A stretch of 64,000 nt of DNA from Chiridota heheva (Eukaryota > Echinodermata > Holothuroidea > Apodida > Chiridotidae), in the NCBI GenBank assembly GCA_020152595.1, contig JAIGNY010001179.1, forward strand, positions 496,501 through 560,500. Direction: 5' to 3'. The notes under the pieces were generated by a model. That model saw only the letters and a list, made by a program, of their open reading frames with translations, was not told the origin of the DNA and ran no database searches. A program made the translations under genes and the position numbers. Shown one piece after another: positions 46,786 through 60,254 of the stretch (positions within the stretch are counted from its first letter, which is position 1; each line of letters opens with the position of its first letter).

Positions 46786-47518
46786 TCTGTTGTATTTATT
46801 CATACAAATGATTAGAGACCAAATTCAGAAAGTTTATTTTACTTTGATTGTGTAGTCCCCATCAATGCATGATCTCAAGTCTTGAAAGGAAATTGATAAT
46901 TGATGTAAAGGAATATTCCCATGGTTTTTTGTAAAAATATATTTGAAAGAGCATACTTTTAGAGCCCATTTGGTACAAAAATCAGGTTGATATCATATTC
47001 TATTCAGGGGATATGGATTTTTAAAGATTTCCCAATTGCATTTTAAAGATTTCCCCATTGCATTTTAAAGTTTTTTTTACAGTATGGTGAATTCAAGTTT
47101 GATGATGTCATAGAGGCAATTCCATTGCAAATGTTTATGTATTTCTTTGATGTTAAGTAGTTGTTTCTGTATGATTAGAAACAATTTTTAAAAGTTATCG
47201 AAGCAGGGTATATTTGGCAATGTATATAAAAACCTGACTTTCATAAAAAAGGATGATAGATTTTAATGAAATATATAAACTTTGTAAGAGAATATGTTGC
47301 TGTGATGTTATACTGAGCCTTTTCCTATTCGTTTATTGGCATTTTTTGTGAACCTTAAAATTTGAATATTTCCTAGTAGGAATAACATATTAACATGATT
47401 TTTGTAATAAATTGTTTCTAAAATTGTTCTCTTTCTTATGAAAGCTTAGAGAAAATGTGGGAAAATTCCTTTAAGAACACTATGCCATCTTTTGTTTTAT
47501 ACAGAAATGATGTCCATC
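46786..47518. other. No gene seen; one short duplication
   Basis: Non-coding. A 22-bp unit 'ttttaaagatttcccaattg' plus 'ca' is duplicated at 47019-47070. Confidence 0.5.
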
Positions 47519-47520
47519 TT

Positions 47521-48016
47521 CCCAATGTCTTAACCCCAGCCCTCTTAACCCCAGCCCTCTTAACCCCCATCCCTCTTAACCTCACAACTCTTAACCCCCA
47601 GCCCTCTTAACCCCAGCGCTCTTAACCCCCAGCCCTCTTAACCCCCAGCCCTCTTAACCCCCAGCCCTCTTAACCCCAGCCCTTGTAACCCCAGCGCCTT
47701 AACCCCAGCCCTCTTAACCCCAGCCCTCTTAACCCCAGCCCTCTTAACCCCAGCCCTCTTAACCCCAGCCCTCTTAACCCCAGCGCTCTTAACCCCCAGC
47801 CCTCTTAACCCCAGCCCTCTTAACCCCAGCCCTTGTAACCCCAGTCCTCTTAAGTTCTTAACCCCCATCCAGCCCTTTAACCTCCATCTAGCCCTTTAAC
47901 CCCCATACAGCCTCTTAAACCCCATCTAGCCCTCTTAACCCCCATCCAGCCCTCTTAATCCCCATCCAGTCCTCTTAATCCCCATCCAGCCCTCTTAATC
48001 CCCTGCTGCCCTTAAC
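47521..48016. repeat. 15-17-bp C-rich/G-rich minisatellite, telomere-like on the minus strand
   Basis: About 30 units of 'cttaaccccagccct' with length variants (cccc/ccccc, 'catccagccct', 'catctagccct') that change in blocks toward the right. On the minus strand the unit reads 'ggggttaagagggctggggt', with regularly spaced runs of three to five G and a TTAAGAGGG phrase. Confidence 0.95.
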
Positions 48017-48232
48017 CCCCTTCATATACACAAAAGTTTGCTAAAAATAATTGCAAACATCATTCCCATCAGTGACAAGCTTTATAAAACATATTGCCCA
48101 ATATGACTGAAGATATCCCCTGAGTATCGCTTATTGAGGAACAGAAAACCTTTCCAGACAAAAATTGTCAAATGTCAGTATCTCCTTCAGTAGTAGCTGT
48201 ATGAAATTACAGAACATACTGCAAAGGAGATT

Positions 48233-48313
48233 TTATATATATATATATATATAAATATGTATATATATATAAATATAAATATGTATATATATATATATAT
48301 ATATATAAATATA

Positions 48314-48404
<91 letters not shown>

Positions 48405-48449
48405 CTATATATATCTATATATATCTATATATATCTCTATATCTATATA
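48233..48449. repeat. (TA)n microsatellite with TAAATA and TATC interruptions
   Basis: AT dinucleotides with 'aaatatgtatat' interruptions at the left end and 'tatatctatata' at the right end. Confidence 0.97.
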
Positions 48450-49204
48450 ATTTTAGCAATCCAGCTTGAATATCTTGTTGAAAAATTTACTAAGCCATGG
48501 CAGGTGTGAAGCCGTAATTGGATTAAAGTATCATGGCTGTCAATGCTAATTGGATAAAAGTATGTTTAGCTTAGGCCAATCAAATGGTCTGTAATTGAGA
48601 ACAGGTTTTGTGGATACAGTTGTTGATGTTAAGATAACTGGCTATTTAGGAGTTCACTTTTAGGGTGCTGAGAAGATCAAGTAAGTGAATACTTATTACA
48701 TTTTTTTTTGACAGACTTGCTTTTTTTCTCAGAGTGGGAGGGGGTAAGAGTTGAAGCCAGTGTCCAAAAGTGGAGATCAAACTTGATTTCTGATATTAAT
48801 GTTTAGAGACCTAAATAAGTTTTAAGATATAAAGATTCATGTGGATAAACAAAATTATGACTAAATATTGATCATCTTCGTCATCATCAATCGGCTGCTG
48901 CACAAGCGACCACAAATTTCTTCCAATTACCATGATCCTGTGCAAGATCAGCAATATTGAGCTTGCCAACTAAAGATTTACAGACACAATTATAATTAAG
49001 ATATAGACTAGTGAAAACTTTTTTAGAGCAAAATAAAGAGATGAGAGAAATGCTAAAGTTTATTGCACTTGCATGAATCGGAAAGAGGATACACATTTAA
49101 ATGATTTATCCGCAAGTGTTCGTGTGTATGAAGTGAGCTCCTTAGTTTGGGACAAAACTCATGACGGAGAAATTAGATGGTACTGGGCTTTTTGTTGAAT
49201 TAAT
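48450..49204. other. No gene seen
   Basis: Non-coding AT-rich DNA. Confidence 0.45.
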
Positions 49205-49333
49205 CACATAACAAGCAGACCACCTAGCTTGATTTAAAAGGGGCAGGGTGCTAGACTCTTTTTGGCATGAGGGTCCAGGGGCCCCCGTAAGGCTCAATCA
49301 GGTGAAGAAGCTCCGGGATTTTAGCTATCATAC
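49205..49333 (-). mobile_element. Dispersed repeat F, inverted fragment
   Basis: The reverse complement ('gatagctaaaatcccggagc', 'ttcttcacc', 'agcaccctgccccttttaaa', 'tcaagctagg') matches 51540-51690. About 40 bases of the middle are missing relative to that copy. Confidence 0.68.
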
Positions 49334-49729
49334 ATGTACATCTCAGAATAAATATTCTGACTGATAAGGACCAGTCATTAAGCTTTGGCCATATTATGCA
49401 ATATCGATGACGCCAGAAAAATATCGATATTATCGAAATATCAATATGCAAATTATAGGACTTCACGTCTGTTGTCAAGTTGTTGCCGACCAACGTATAC
49501 TGCGGGTTGTGTGTTCGCATGAGGTGTACAAATTAATACATGAATGTTCAGCTTGAAAATCGAACAATGACAGTTAATGTAGGCCGATTGCCGAAAATAG
49601 GGAGGACTTGTAAAGAATTATACGAGCCTTACTAACCATTTTAAGTAGGCAAAACAATGAACTACAAAATCAATGTCATAAAATTCCTAACTGCTAACAC
49701 AATAAACACAAAAACTAAAAAAAAAATTG

Positions 49730-50028
49730 TAGGGCTGTTATGTTATGGGTAAATTTAATATTGATTATCGTGGATAAAAATATCATGATATATGGTATAA
49801 TTATTAATAAGTTTAAAAAGCTGCTTGGGGTTTCAGCATTCTTATCTACGTTTTCCCTCAATTTAGTATCTATGGAAAGGAATCGTAAAAGAATCAGATT
49901 TACTGCAGATATTCTGTTAGAATATAATTTACTTGAAATTTTTCTCAAATTGTTGTTATAATTTGCAGTTTATACATCAAAATGACATATCACGATATTG
50001 CAATAATTAACACTTCGTGACAGCACTA
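49730..50028. mobile_element. hAT-like MITE, family 2, short copy
   Basis: 299 bp from 'tagggctgttatgttatggg' to 'cgtgacagcacta', with 'atatcatgatatatgg' and 'catatcacgatattg' inside. The ends match the 30277-30885 element. The flanks are A/T-rich, so the target duplication cannot be judged. Confidence 0.65.
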
Positions 50029-51451
<1,423 letters not shown>

Positions 51452-51464
51452 TTAATAAGTGAAG

Positions 51465-51690
51465 TATCTTACATGGATACAGAACACAGATTGATACCAT
51501 AGTAAGCAATTGTCCTGTTTGGCATTCGAGGTATGATTATAGCTAAAATCCTAGAGCTTCTTCACCAGGGGCTTAAGCCTTAAGGGGCGCCCTTGGACTT
51601 CACACTGAAAGGACACAGCGCTTCGCGCACGCATTAATGTGCCCTTAACAAGTTCAGCACCCTGCCCCTTTTTAAATCAAGCTAGGGGTC
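51465..51690 (+). mobile_element. Dispersed repeat F
   Basis: 'ggatacagaacacagattga', 'gtaagcaattgtcctgtttg', 'gaggtatgattatagctaaa', 'gcgcttcgcgcacgcattaa' and 'agcaccctgccccttttt'; colinear with 25917-26160. It abuts a right end of MITE family E. Confidence 0.7.
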
Positions 51691-51692
51691 TG

Positions 51693-51763
51693 AACCATTT
51701 TGTTTCCTTTTAAGTCCTCTTTCATATAAAATGGACTTGCTTGACCCCTGAACTAATCCTTTA
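51693..51763. mobile_element. MITE family E, right end only
   Basis: 'tttcatataaaatggacttg' and 'cttgacccctgaactaatcc' then 'tttaa', matching the right end at 21921. Confidence 0.7.
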
Positions 51764-54250
51764 AACTATAAACATGACATCTGCTATTTTTTAAGACAGA
51801 AAATAAATCATCAAGGAATGCTTTTAAATTAATTATCATGCATACTATTGCAAGTTGAAACATTGTCAATTTTGATATATAAATCAGTCTATCAGCTATG
51901 CTTTCCAAAAAAAAAAAAAAAAAAACTATACAGATGGTGGCAAATGAATTATCAAGATAATATGAAATACATCATCATATAATTAGCATATTGTTTGAGT
52001 GTAGAATTTCAGTGCTGGAGACTGGAAAATGGATGGGTCTGTTTTGACTCATGTCAGTTACTCAGTTTCTAATTTTTTTTTACAGTAGGTGATTTTGAGG
52101 AGTATATTTTGATGCTAGAAATTCCTCCATTCATTCTGCATTGATATAAATGTAGGCTGGGGTATAAAAGCGATGTCACTAATTTCCCCCTTGTTTCTTT
52201 CATACAAAATCACTTCTAGATTTGATACAATATGACATGCTTTCTGTGTCGTGCAAGACAAATGTATTTGTTTGTCTCTACTTTCCATTAATCCGTGTTC
52301 ATCATTTATGTTATATCATGTGGGAACTTTTGTATTTCGATGATGTATTCGATTTCACCCGTTAGTAACTTGCTGTATGATTGCCTGATGTTTCAATGTG
52401 TAATAAAAGATGATCAGGAAATTATTTATGGCACCATCTGAATTTTCAAGTGGGTGTTGCTTCAACAACCTGTTAAACTGATATGGCAGATCATCATGAA
52501 TGTATGTTTCTACAGGCCTATTTTGTTTCAAATGACGAATGTTTTGGAGTGAGTAGTGGACTTGAATCGTTATACCTGATGTTTAGATGTTTGAAAACAT
52601 GCTTTAAACACATTACAAATTGTGATAGATGCTATTTAATAGGGACTGTTTATGAACTGCCAAGTGGACGTAAAACACCGTTTTAGGATGTAAAAGTTCT
52701 GAAAACGTGCCTCCAATTTAGTTAATATGACAGGCATACTTCATGATGTTCGATCTCTGTTTAGCCTAAATTATCATTTGGGCCAGAATGGGGAATTGCA
52801 GATGAAAAATTGTAATTTATCTCCACTAAGCAGCTTGTCAGAAAACGTTCTATAGAAAATTAAAAATTTGTTTAAATTTAAGGAAGATAAATGGAGATGG
52901 GAATACTTTTCCTCCCAATGAACTTCTCAGCAACTTGTCAGTCCAGCACGTTTTCCAAATTGGGAGATCTCATAAATCTCCTCTTTGGGAGATCAAGACT
53001 TGCATCATATCTCCTTTCTTATACCTACACCATGCACATTTATGTATTCTGTGAGTTATTTCTTGACCACCTCACTGTGACTGTCGACGTGACAACTTTT
53101 TTGGCGACGTTAATAAATAACTTACATCAAGCAGCCTAAATACCCTGTCAACAGAAGCATATGAAGATCTTCCTTTTCTCATCTATCATAAATTTTGTCT
53201 CAAGATTGAAAAATTCAATTTGTCAGCTGGCAATCTGCTTCTTATTCATGTGAAAGTAAGAAGGAGATCAAAAGCTTAATGTTTACAATGTTAAACATTC
53301 TATCACCACTAGTGTGCAGTTATTCATTTCAAGCTACCTGATTGGCTGACAAGCCTCATTTGTATAATCCTACTGTCCGGTTATTACTCAATGAACGGAC
53401 AGTGGCTGAAAAAATGACTAATGACAGCACTCCCAGTCAATAACTGGGCAGTTACATATTCATTGGATTGACAGTTTCTAATATGGGTGACTCCTACATT
53501 CATCATGGCAACCACCCCTAGCAACCATGGATTAACCTGTCAAAGTTCAGTAATAATTCAACGCACAAAAATAAATAATGATTAAAATACTCAATTTCAG
53601 TTTTAGCAGGGACAAACTTCTTGCTGACAAGCTGATTATGCCAGATTTAAATTGAGCAACAACATAGTTTAATGAGCACTGCTTAAATTAAGTATTATAT
53701 TTTATAAATGGGCCTATCCATCATGGGAAACAGCATTATTATTCTGTTGGGAGGTAGTACAGTAGCAAATCATGAATCAAATGAACAAAAAATGGGACTC
53801 TTGGATCAACCACATATTGTTGTGATGGATCAAAATATGATGATATACTGTATCACTACTAATTACTAAATGAGGGATAACTGTTCACATACAGTACATA
53901 GATTTGCAGGATGTGAATTTCTAGTTGCTTTGATTCGATTTGGATTTCTGTACATGTATAACTCAGGCTTTTACATGTAACAGATAAAGAACACAAAGGG
54001 GAAATAGATACTAAAAACCAAGCTCCATAAAATATTTTTTTTTCTCTTAAGACTCAAGAGGTGTTCTATTTTCTTGAAAAAAGATTATATCTCAAAGAAA
54101 AGGAAGTTCTGTATTAAATGCCACGATGACGAAAGTAAAGTGTAAAGCAATAATATTTTCATTCGTTTGTAATATCTTTCAAATTTTGATTATACTGTAC
54201 ATATAGTAATAATGACATATCACAATATGTTAGTCTGGTTATTTTTGATA
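51764..54250. other. No gene seen
   Basis: AT-rich non-coding DNA. A 7-bp inverted pair 'ctgtccg ... cggacag' sits at about 53374-53403, and an A-run at 51908-51926. Confidence 0.45.
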
Positions 54251-54252
54251 TC

Positions 54253-55055
54253 ATGTAAAGAGCAATATCATGATAATCAACAATATTATGATAATCAACC
54301 ATAATATCATGATAATCAACAATATATCATGATAATCATCATGATAATTATCATGATAATCAACAATATCATGATAATTAATAATATCATGATAATCGAC
54401 AATATGATAATCGACAATATGATAATCAACAATATCATTATGATCAACAATATCATGACCAACATGATACATGATAATCAACAATATGATAATCAACAAT
54501 ATCATGATCAACATTATGATGGTGATCAACAATATCATGATGCAATATTATGATAACATTATGATAATGAATACATTTTCATGATAATCAACAAATAAAA
54601 TTGATAACAACAATATGATAATCAACTAAAATATTATGATAATCAACTAAAATAAGATATTATGATAATCAACAATAATTATGATAATCAACAATATTAT
54701 GATAATCAACAATATTATGATAATCATGATAACATTATGATAATTAACAATATTATGATAATCAACAATATTATGATAATCAACAATATTATGATAATCA
54801 ACAATATTATGATAATCAACAATAATTATGATAATCAACAATATTATGATAATCAACAATATTATGATAATCAACAATATTATGATAATCAACAATATTA
54901 TGATAATCAACAATATTATGATAATCAACAATATTATGATAATCAACAATATTATGATAATCAATATTATGATAACAATATTATGATAATCAACAATATT
55001 ATGATAATCAACAATATTATGATAATCAACAATATTATGATAATCAACATATCAT
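54253..55055. repeat. 18-bp minisatellite 'atgataatcaacaatatt'
   Basis: Irregular on the left (54253-54660), regular from about 54760 to 55050 with near-identical 18-base units. Since 18 is a multiple of three, each strand gives a six-residue repeat (YDNQQY on the + strand) that looks like an open frame. The right border 'catatcatgacaacacta' resembles the end of hAT-like family 2. Confidence 0.95.
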
Positions 55056-55065
55056 GACAACACTA

Positions 55066-55890
55066 ATATAATTTTTTTTTAAAACTTGGTTTGATATAGA
55101 TGATTGTGTTATACTATAATAGGCAAAAAGAAACCCTGGCTAAACATCCGTTGTCTGATGTTTCCTGTTTAAAACACCATGCGACCATATTAAAAGCCAT
55201 CTGTGCAACTATAGATCGATACACACTTAATTTATTCACTGTGGTCTAATGGTGCATGATTACAGATACACGTTGCTTACTAATCAAACTTGCAATATTT
55301 TATTGCCATGCAATATTCAATGGAGAAATAAAATAAAGAATTATTGCTGGCCAATAACGCTGAAAATCATACAACAAAAGAATTGTGTTAGGGTAACCAG
55401 GAATGACGTCATGGTCTTTTGTTGTTGTGCGGTTACGTGAACTGCGTTATGACCAGGGGTAGATATGTGCTTGCCGCATATGGACAATAAGGATAGTATT
55501 TTACTTTTATGAAAATGATTATGAAAACCTTTTTTTTGCTGTGTTTGCATAAGTCTGGTGATAGATAGTGATTATCTGTATTGTGCATGGTCTTTGTAAG
55601 AGAGAGTTTGGTTATGAGAAGAAACTTAGTAGCGTGCAATCCTGTAATTCAATACATGCTGCAGCTATAATATTATTCATAGAATTTGAATGCAGCTGCC
55701 TCGAATAACACAGTGTATGTTGTTTTGTTGGTAGATTAGTTTAAAAGATGATATGCCTTTCTTGGAATTATTGTTTTAACGGAAAATAATATTTAGGAAG
55801 GGAAATTAATATTCGCCTTGCAATTGAGAAGATACTGGAAGCCGTAGTCATAATTGGTGGGGTTTGTAATATGTTTCCCGTAAGGATTTT
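55066..55890. other. No gene seen
   Basis: Non-coding. The two overlapping minus-strand open frames at 55341-55639 have no recognisable domain. Confidence 0.45.
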
Positions 55891-56150
55891 GCAGAGTTGA
55901 AATTCATTATAAAATTTCCCACAAGTTCTGAATAAAGGTCTTAAAAATCTTACCACAAAAAATTGTGACAGAAATATTAATGTAGTAAATACATCTTTAT
56001 ATGTTTCCCTCTTTTGCAATGTGATGTACTATTCACCGCACAATTACACGGGATGTTTTTAGAACACATATTTACCATATATACTGTTGCTTACTGAAGA
56101 AATCTAAAAAGAAAAAAATTGAATTATCATTTTCCCCGCGATTATAACCG
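55891..56150. repeat. Dispersed repeat, family D, copy 2 (empty site)
   Basis: Colinear with 19562-20090 but without the 235-bp insert. At 55993-56000 a single 'atctttat' marks the pre-insertion site. Confidence 0.7.
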
Positions 56151-56373
56151 CTGAAACTGTAGATTAATTATTTCCAGGTCTATGATTTTGTACATTACAT
56201 TTGAGGTGTAGGACATGTCCTGTGTCAGATTGCCTGTAGGCTGTAGAAACAACTTTTGTTTTATATAAATTATTTTTAAATTGTACTAAAAATCTTCTAA
56301 AGAGCAAAAGCTACTTTGAGATTGGTTAAATATAAGCCATTTAACAGAATTGTCAGGTCTAGCTTGTTATTAA

Positions 56374-56470
56374 AATGTTAAAATTTTATGCAAATATATA
56401 CTAAATGTTAAAAGTTTTATGCAAATATATACTAAATGTTAAATTTGTATGCAATGTATACTAAATGTAT
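56374..56470. repeat. 30-bp tandem repeat, three units
   Basis: 'aatgttaaaattttatgcaa' plus 'atatatacta' repeated three times with small length changes. Confidence 0.9.
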
Positions 56471-56592
56471 GATTGGGCTGACATCTCTGTTTACATAATT
56501 ACCCTGTTTTTTATCCTTTGGCAAATGCAGTTTGATAAATCATTTGAATCCTTACCCTATCCCCAAGCAATATCTTACTCGAAAATAATTTG

Positions 56593-56684
56593 TATTGGTC
56601 AAGTTCCTGTGCGTTGACTCTGACGGCAGCCATGACTGGAAGCATTGTGGTCTTCATGGAATGGTGCGGTATAAAAGCCTATTG
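56593..56684 (+). mobile_element. SINE family B, 3' tail fragment
   Basis: 'ggtcaagttcctgtgc' and 'gcattgtggtcttcatggaa' with 'tggtgcggtataaaagccta' match 1043-1131 of the full copy. Confidence 0.78.
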
Positions 56685-57644
56685 TTTGCATTGATGTTCT
56701 AACAGATGAAACAACCAAAATTACATTAGGTTCTTGACATCCAATAAAAAGTGAACTTTTTTGTTAAAAAATCTTCAGATTTTCTATACAACTAATAAAC
56801 ATGCTTTTATAAAGCCCATACTCTCATTTTAATATGCCATTATTTAAGATTGTACCTTTTAGAATATTCAGTAATTTTTGAAAAAAAACTGAAAGAACGC
56901 CGATTCCTCTGAAGGTTCTCTTCACTAGATCGCTAATATTATTTATACACCTGTTCTGCAGTCACCCCAGCCACTTTCACTTTCCATGTCTGTCTTCCTC
57001 CCTCCTTTCAGAGCGTTTATCCCAAATTGATTGGAGCAATAAAGCATATCCCAATGCTTCTCTTCATTGACTTGACGCTATATCCAATATCATATTTTGT
57101 TCCGCTGGCAGTTTCTGGTGTCTTCAGTTTCATTTTGGCAATTTTGACAGATTATATTCTGTCACTTGAAATTTGCTCCGTTTATTTTTTGCTCCGCCAT
57201 AATTCATGTGAAAATGAATGGCTGTTATAACATTATTTTTGTAGCGTGTAAGGTATCATGTTTAATTTGATAAAATATTGCTTTTTCACTTCCTGTGCAT
57301 GTTTACATCATGACTGGTCCCTCCTGTCAAAACAATATAATTTGATGATGTTCTTGATATCAAAATTTAAATGGGAAACTTGGCAAATTTATTTTGGATT
57401 GTTTGGGCATATTACAAGACTGTGTTGAGATGATTCTCTTTGCTAGTCTTTGCTTTTTGTTTATAGTAACAATTCATGTCTATTTTTTGTCAATTTTTTC
57501 AAAAGGCTTTACATTCCAAGAACTGTAATAGTAATTATTTTATATAGCACTCTTTCTATACAAGTATATTCAGGAGCGCTTTACAAACATCGAAGCTTTA
57601 GTATAGGGGAGAGCTGCCCAAACAGTGCATCATTTATACATTAG
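56685..57644. other. No gene supported; strong acceptor-like tract at 56985-57011
   Basis: 'tgtctgtcttcctccctcct' plus 'ttcag' is a textbook pyrimidine tract and acceptor, and the following frame is open to 57230 (hydrophobic residues, 'LLFIDLTLYP'). No donor follows and no domain is recognisable, so I do not call an exon. An isolated UCUU-rich tract is also the kind of site PTB proteins bind. Confidence 0.35.
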
Positions 57645-57963
57645 CTCAGGGAAGTGAATGAACACCGCGTTTTCATGGTTCTCTTCTCAAATAGTGTTCA
57701 GAGAACCAGGTAGGATGTGACTGTCCTACCATCGGGACCGACGGCTTAACGTCCCCTTCGAAGGAAAGCGAGCGCCATTCAACCATTGCCACTTCTCAAC
57801 AGCTGAATGGGGTGCAGGAGCTGCAAATGACATATATCCGCTTTGATGATGGGCGTATCTGTCTGCATAGCTGTGGGAAAATGGGTTAGACCTAACGGGG
57901 GGGGGGCTTAAACCCGGTACCTCCAACATCTTAGTCGTGCGCTCTACCAACTGAGCTACCTGT
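57645..57963 (-). mobile_element. SINE family B with complete tRNA-like head
   Basis: On the minus strand it starts 'caggtagctcagttggtaga' with 'gcgcacgac' (A box) and 'ggtaccgggtttaagccc' (B box), then a G-run and the body 'cagctgttgagaagtggcaa', 'ggggacgttaagccgtcggt' and 'ggttctctgaacactatttg'. It ends near 'gtgttcattcacttccctga' without the 'tataaaagcc' tail. This is the copy that shows the tRNA origin of the family. Confidence 0.88.
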
Positions 57964-58688
57964 GTAAATTATGCATGTCCCAGCTTTTTACTGAATTTTG
58001 TAACATTCAAAATTGAGCTACATGTAATATTGTTTTAAGCTGAATTTGAGCCGTAAGGCACTTAATAATCATGTGAATCTGTCAATCATCTTTTTTTTTT
58101 TAAACTATCAGTATTCAATGGGTATGAAGGAAATGATTTTGAAGTATAATTTTTTGGCCAAATTATTTGTTTGTAATTAAAATACACAATGCTTTGTTTC
58201 ATATCTTTTTTGTGTGCGTCTTTTGTCAAAGTAGATCATGAATACAGTAAAGCAGGGATCCTTGAGCCAGCTGGGTTACTTCAGACAACACAGATCTTTT
58301 CTAAGAAACTTCTTCATTTTAATTACTATCTACTTTTTAAATGCACTGAAACAATTTCTTCTTCTCTCAAAGCTTAATTGGGTAGTTTAAAGCCTTTTTT
58401 CATAGAGTGAAATTACTTTGACCTCCAGCAACAGACATTTTCACAACCTTTAAGCTTTGACAAGAAAATAAGACACAGAAAAACTTTGGATGGTTTGTTC
58501 ATAAGAAAGTAGTGTTGGGGCTATTTATATTGCTGGTATCTTTAATGATAAGAGACTAATAAGCAATAGTGCTCTCTTTAATAAATGTTTTTGGATTCTT
58601 CCATTTTTCTAAAAGGTAAAAAAAAAAAAAAAAAAACTGGAAACATGTGCTTTCAAAGAGGTGCCAAACTCCTTATTGATATTAAAGC
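57964..58688. other. No gene seen
   Basis: AT-rich non-coding DNA with an A-run at 58618-58637. Confidence 0.45.
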
Positions 58689-58797
58689 TTAACCCTTACT
58701 CTACCAGCACTTTTTTGAAAACTTGCGTGGTAGGCGGGGTCAAAGACAGGGTACCCCAAACTGTGATAATATAGCCGTGTGGTAGAGTAAGGGTTAA
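58689..58797. mobile_element. piggyBac-like MITE, 109 bp, perfect 18-base TIRs
   Basis: Ends TTAACCCTTACTCTACCA and TGGTAGAGTAAGGGTTAA are exact reverse complements. TTAA is the target site of the piggyBac superfamily, whose ends typically start CCC. It is far too short to encode a protein. Confidence 0.88.
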
Positions 58798-58931
58798 GCA
58801 CAGGATGATTATTGAAGGGTCCTCTGTTTTCCGAGCAGCAGAGTTGGGTTCGTTCCACTTCAGTGACCTAGTGGGCAACCCACTAGGACCATGCTCATAT
58901 AGCTTCAAGTTGGCACACTTGTCACAGTTTG

Positions 58932-59058
58932 ATTATTCCTTTCTCTACTAGCACCTTTTTTTTTAAATGCGCTTGGGAAGCGGGATAAAAGACAGGGCAC
59001 CCAAAACTGCGATAATATTGCTGGCGATGATATTGCCACGTGGTAGAGTAAGGGTTAA
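58932..59058. mobile_element. piggyBac-like MITE, second copy
   Basis: The right end TGGTAGAGTAAGGGTTAA is intact; the left end 'ttattcctttctctactagc' is a mutated form. The interior 'gacagggcacccaaaactgc' and 'gataatattg' matches 58746-58771. It has about 15 extra bases ('ctggcgatgatattgcc'). Confidence 0.85.
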
Positions 59059-60254
59059 AGTTGGTAACTCTAAACCTTGAGCTAATGTTGACTGTTTTAT
59101 AAAGTTAACATCTGAAGTCATATTTCAATATTTTCTGTTGTTGTAATTCTTCAAGATGTTTTATTATTGTATGCCATGTGTGCTTTCAAAGAGGTCCCAA
59201 ACAAAGTTTAATAATTTTGACCGTGTAAGTTTTGTTCTTGGTGTTTTTTTTAAATGTAAGAATTGTCTCATGTCACCCCTCAACCTCCTTAAATTGCTCA
59301 GTTACTGAAATTTCAGTTTTTGCCTGAAGTAAACCGAAGTAAGGGTAACGTAAGACACTTTTCAATTAAAAAAAGATATATACTTTGGTCAAGCAGAAGT
59401 TAATGATGTGCCACATACAAACTACCTTGCTGTAAATGTTAGCCTCCCTTGAAATAAAAAGGTAGGTCACAGTCTAGATTAAACAAAATATTTAAAAAGT
59501 GTCAAGTATCCCCGATTTATGGTACGGCGAAAGTAAAAACTTACTGTTGTGATTTTTACATAGTTAGGCCTTGACTACAGTAGCTCAATAAATCAAAGCA
59601 AAATTTTTTTTTTTTTTTAGATGACATAATTAACCTGTCTCAGTTTGACAGCTTTTTCAACCAATCACCGCATGAATTGATCTAGCAACAAAATCTGCAT
59701 AACTAAGTGGGGCAAACATCCTATGCGGTACTGGTACAGTACAGCTAGCTAGTGGTGCGTGCTCATGTAGTTGATGGAGTTTACTGCACAAAACAAATTT
59801 CTGCATACACGGACTGAGTGATGGCAAATTGGTGAACAAAAATTGCGCTGCGGGCTTTGTAAATCTTATTTTCTGTTATCCAGAACAGTTAGCAAACTGA
59901 ATTCTGTTCATCCCTTTTGCTAAAAACTATAAAGATCCGGAGAAGTGCCATAAATGAATCAAAGCTTGCGGCAGGCTTCGCGAACATATAAATGTCAATG
60001 CATTGGTAATGCATGAATGTGGATTTAAGGTTTGTTTGCTCCACCTAGTTACTGTGTTGCTATGGTGGGTGTGGCTTATTTCTTAACTCAGAGACATAAA
60101 TTTAGAGCCACATGTGTTACTTTTCCGATGGACACTGTATTTTTTGTAATTCTCTTGTCACTGTATGTTTGAAAGTATGGAGTGAGCCTAAATTCAATGT
60201 GGTAGGATAATATGTCCCCTTACTCAAAGAAAGTAAATCCAAATTTAGGCAGAA
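59059..60254. other. No gene seen
   Basis: AT-rich non-coding DNA. Confidence 0.45.

Noticed and set aside
47638-47868. Gly-Leu/Val-Lys-Arg-Ala repeat frame
   Set aside because: Artefact of the 15-17-bp G-rich minisatellite.
54251-55057. Open frames with Asp-Asn-Gln-Gln-Tyr-Tyr repeats (and Ile/Leu-rich on the other strand), superficially prion-like
   Set aside because: Product of an 18-bp minisatellite whose unit length is a multiple of three; no start context, splice sites or conserved flank.
57012-57230. Terminal exon encoding a hydrophobic 72-residue peptide
   Set aside because: The acceptor is strong but the peptide has no recognisable domain, and nothing like an RRM; no poly(A) signal context I could defend.
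57903-57963. tRNA gene on the minus strand
   Set aside because: A and B boxes are present, but stems are imperfect and the sequence continues into a SINE body shared with other loci; it is a SINE head.
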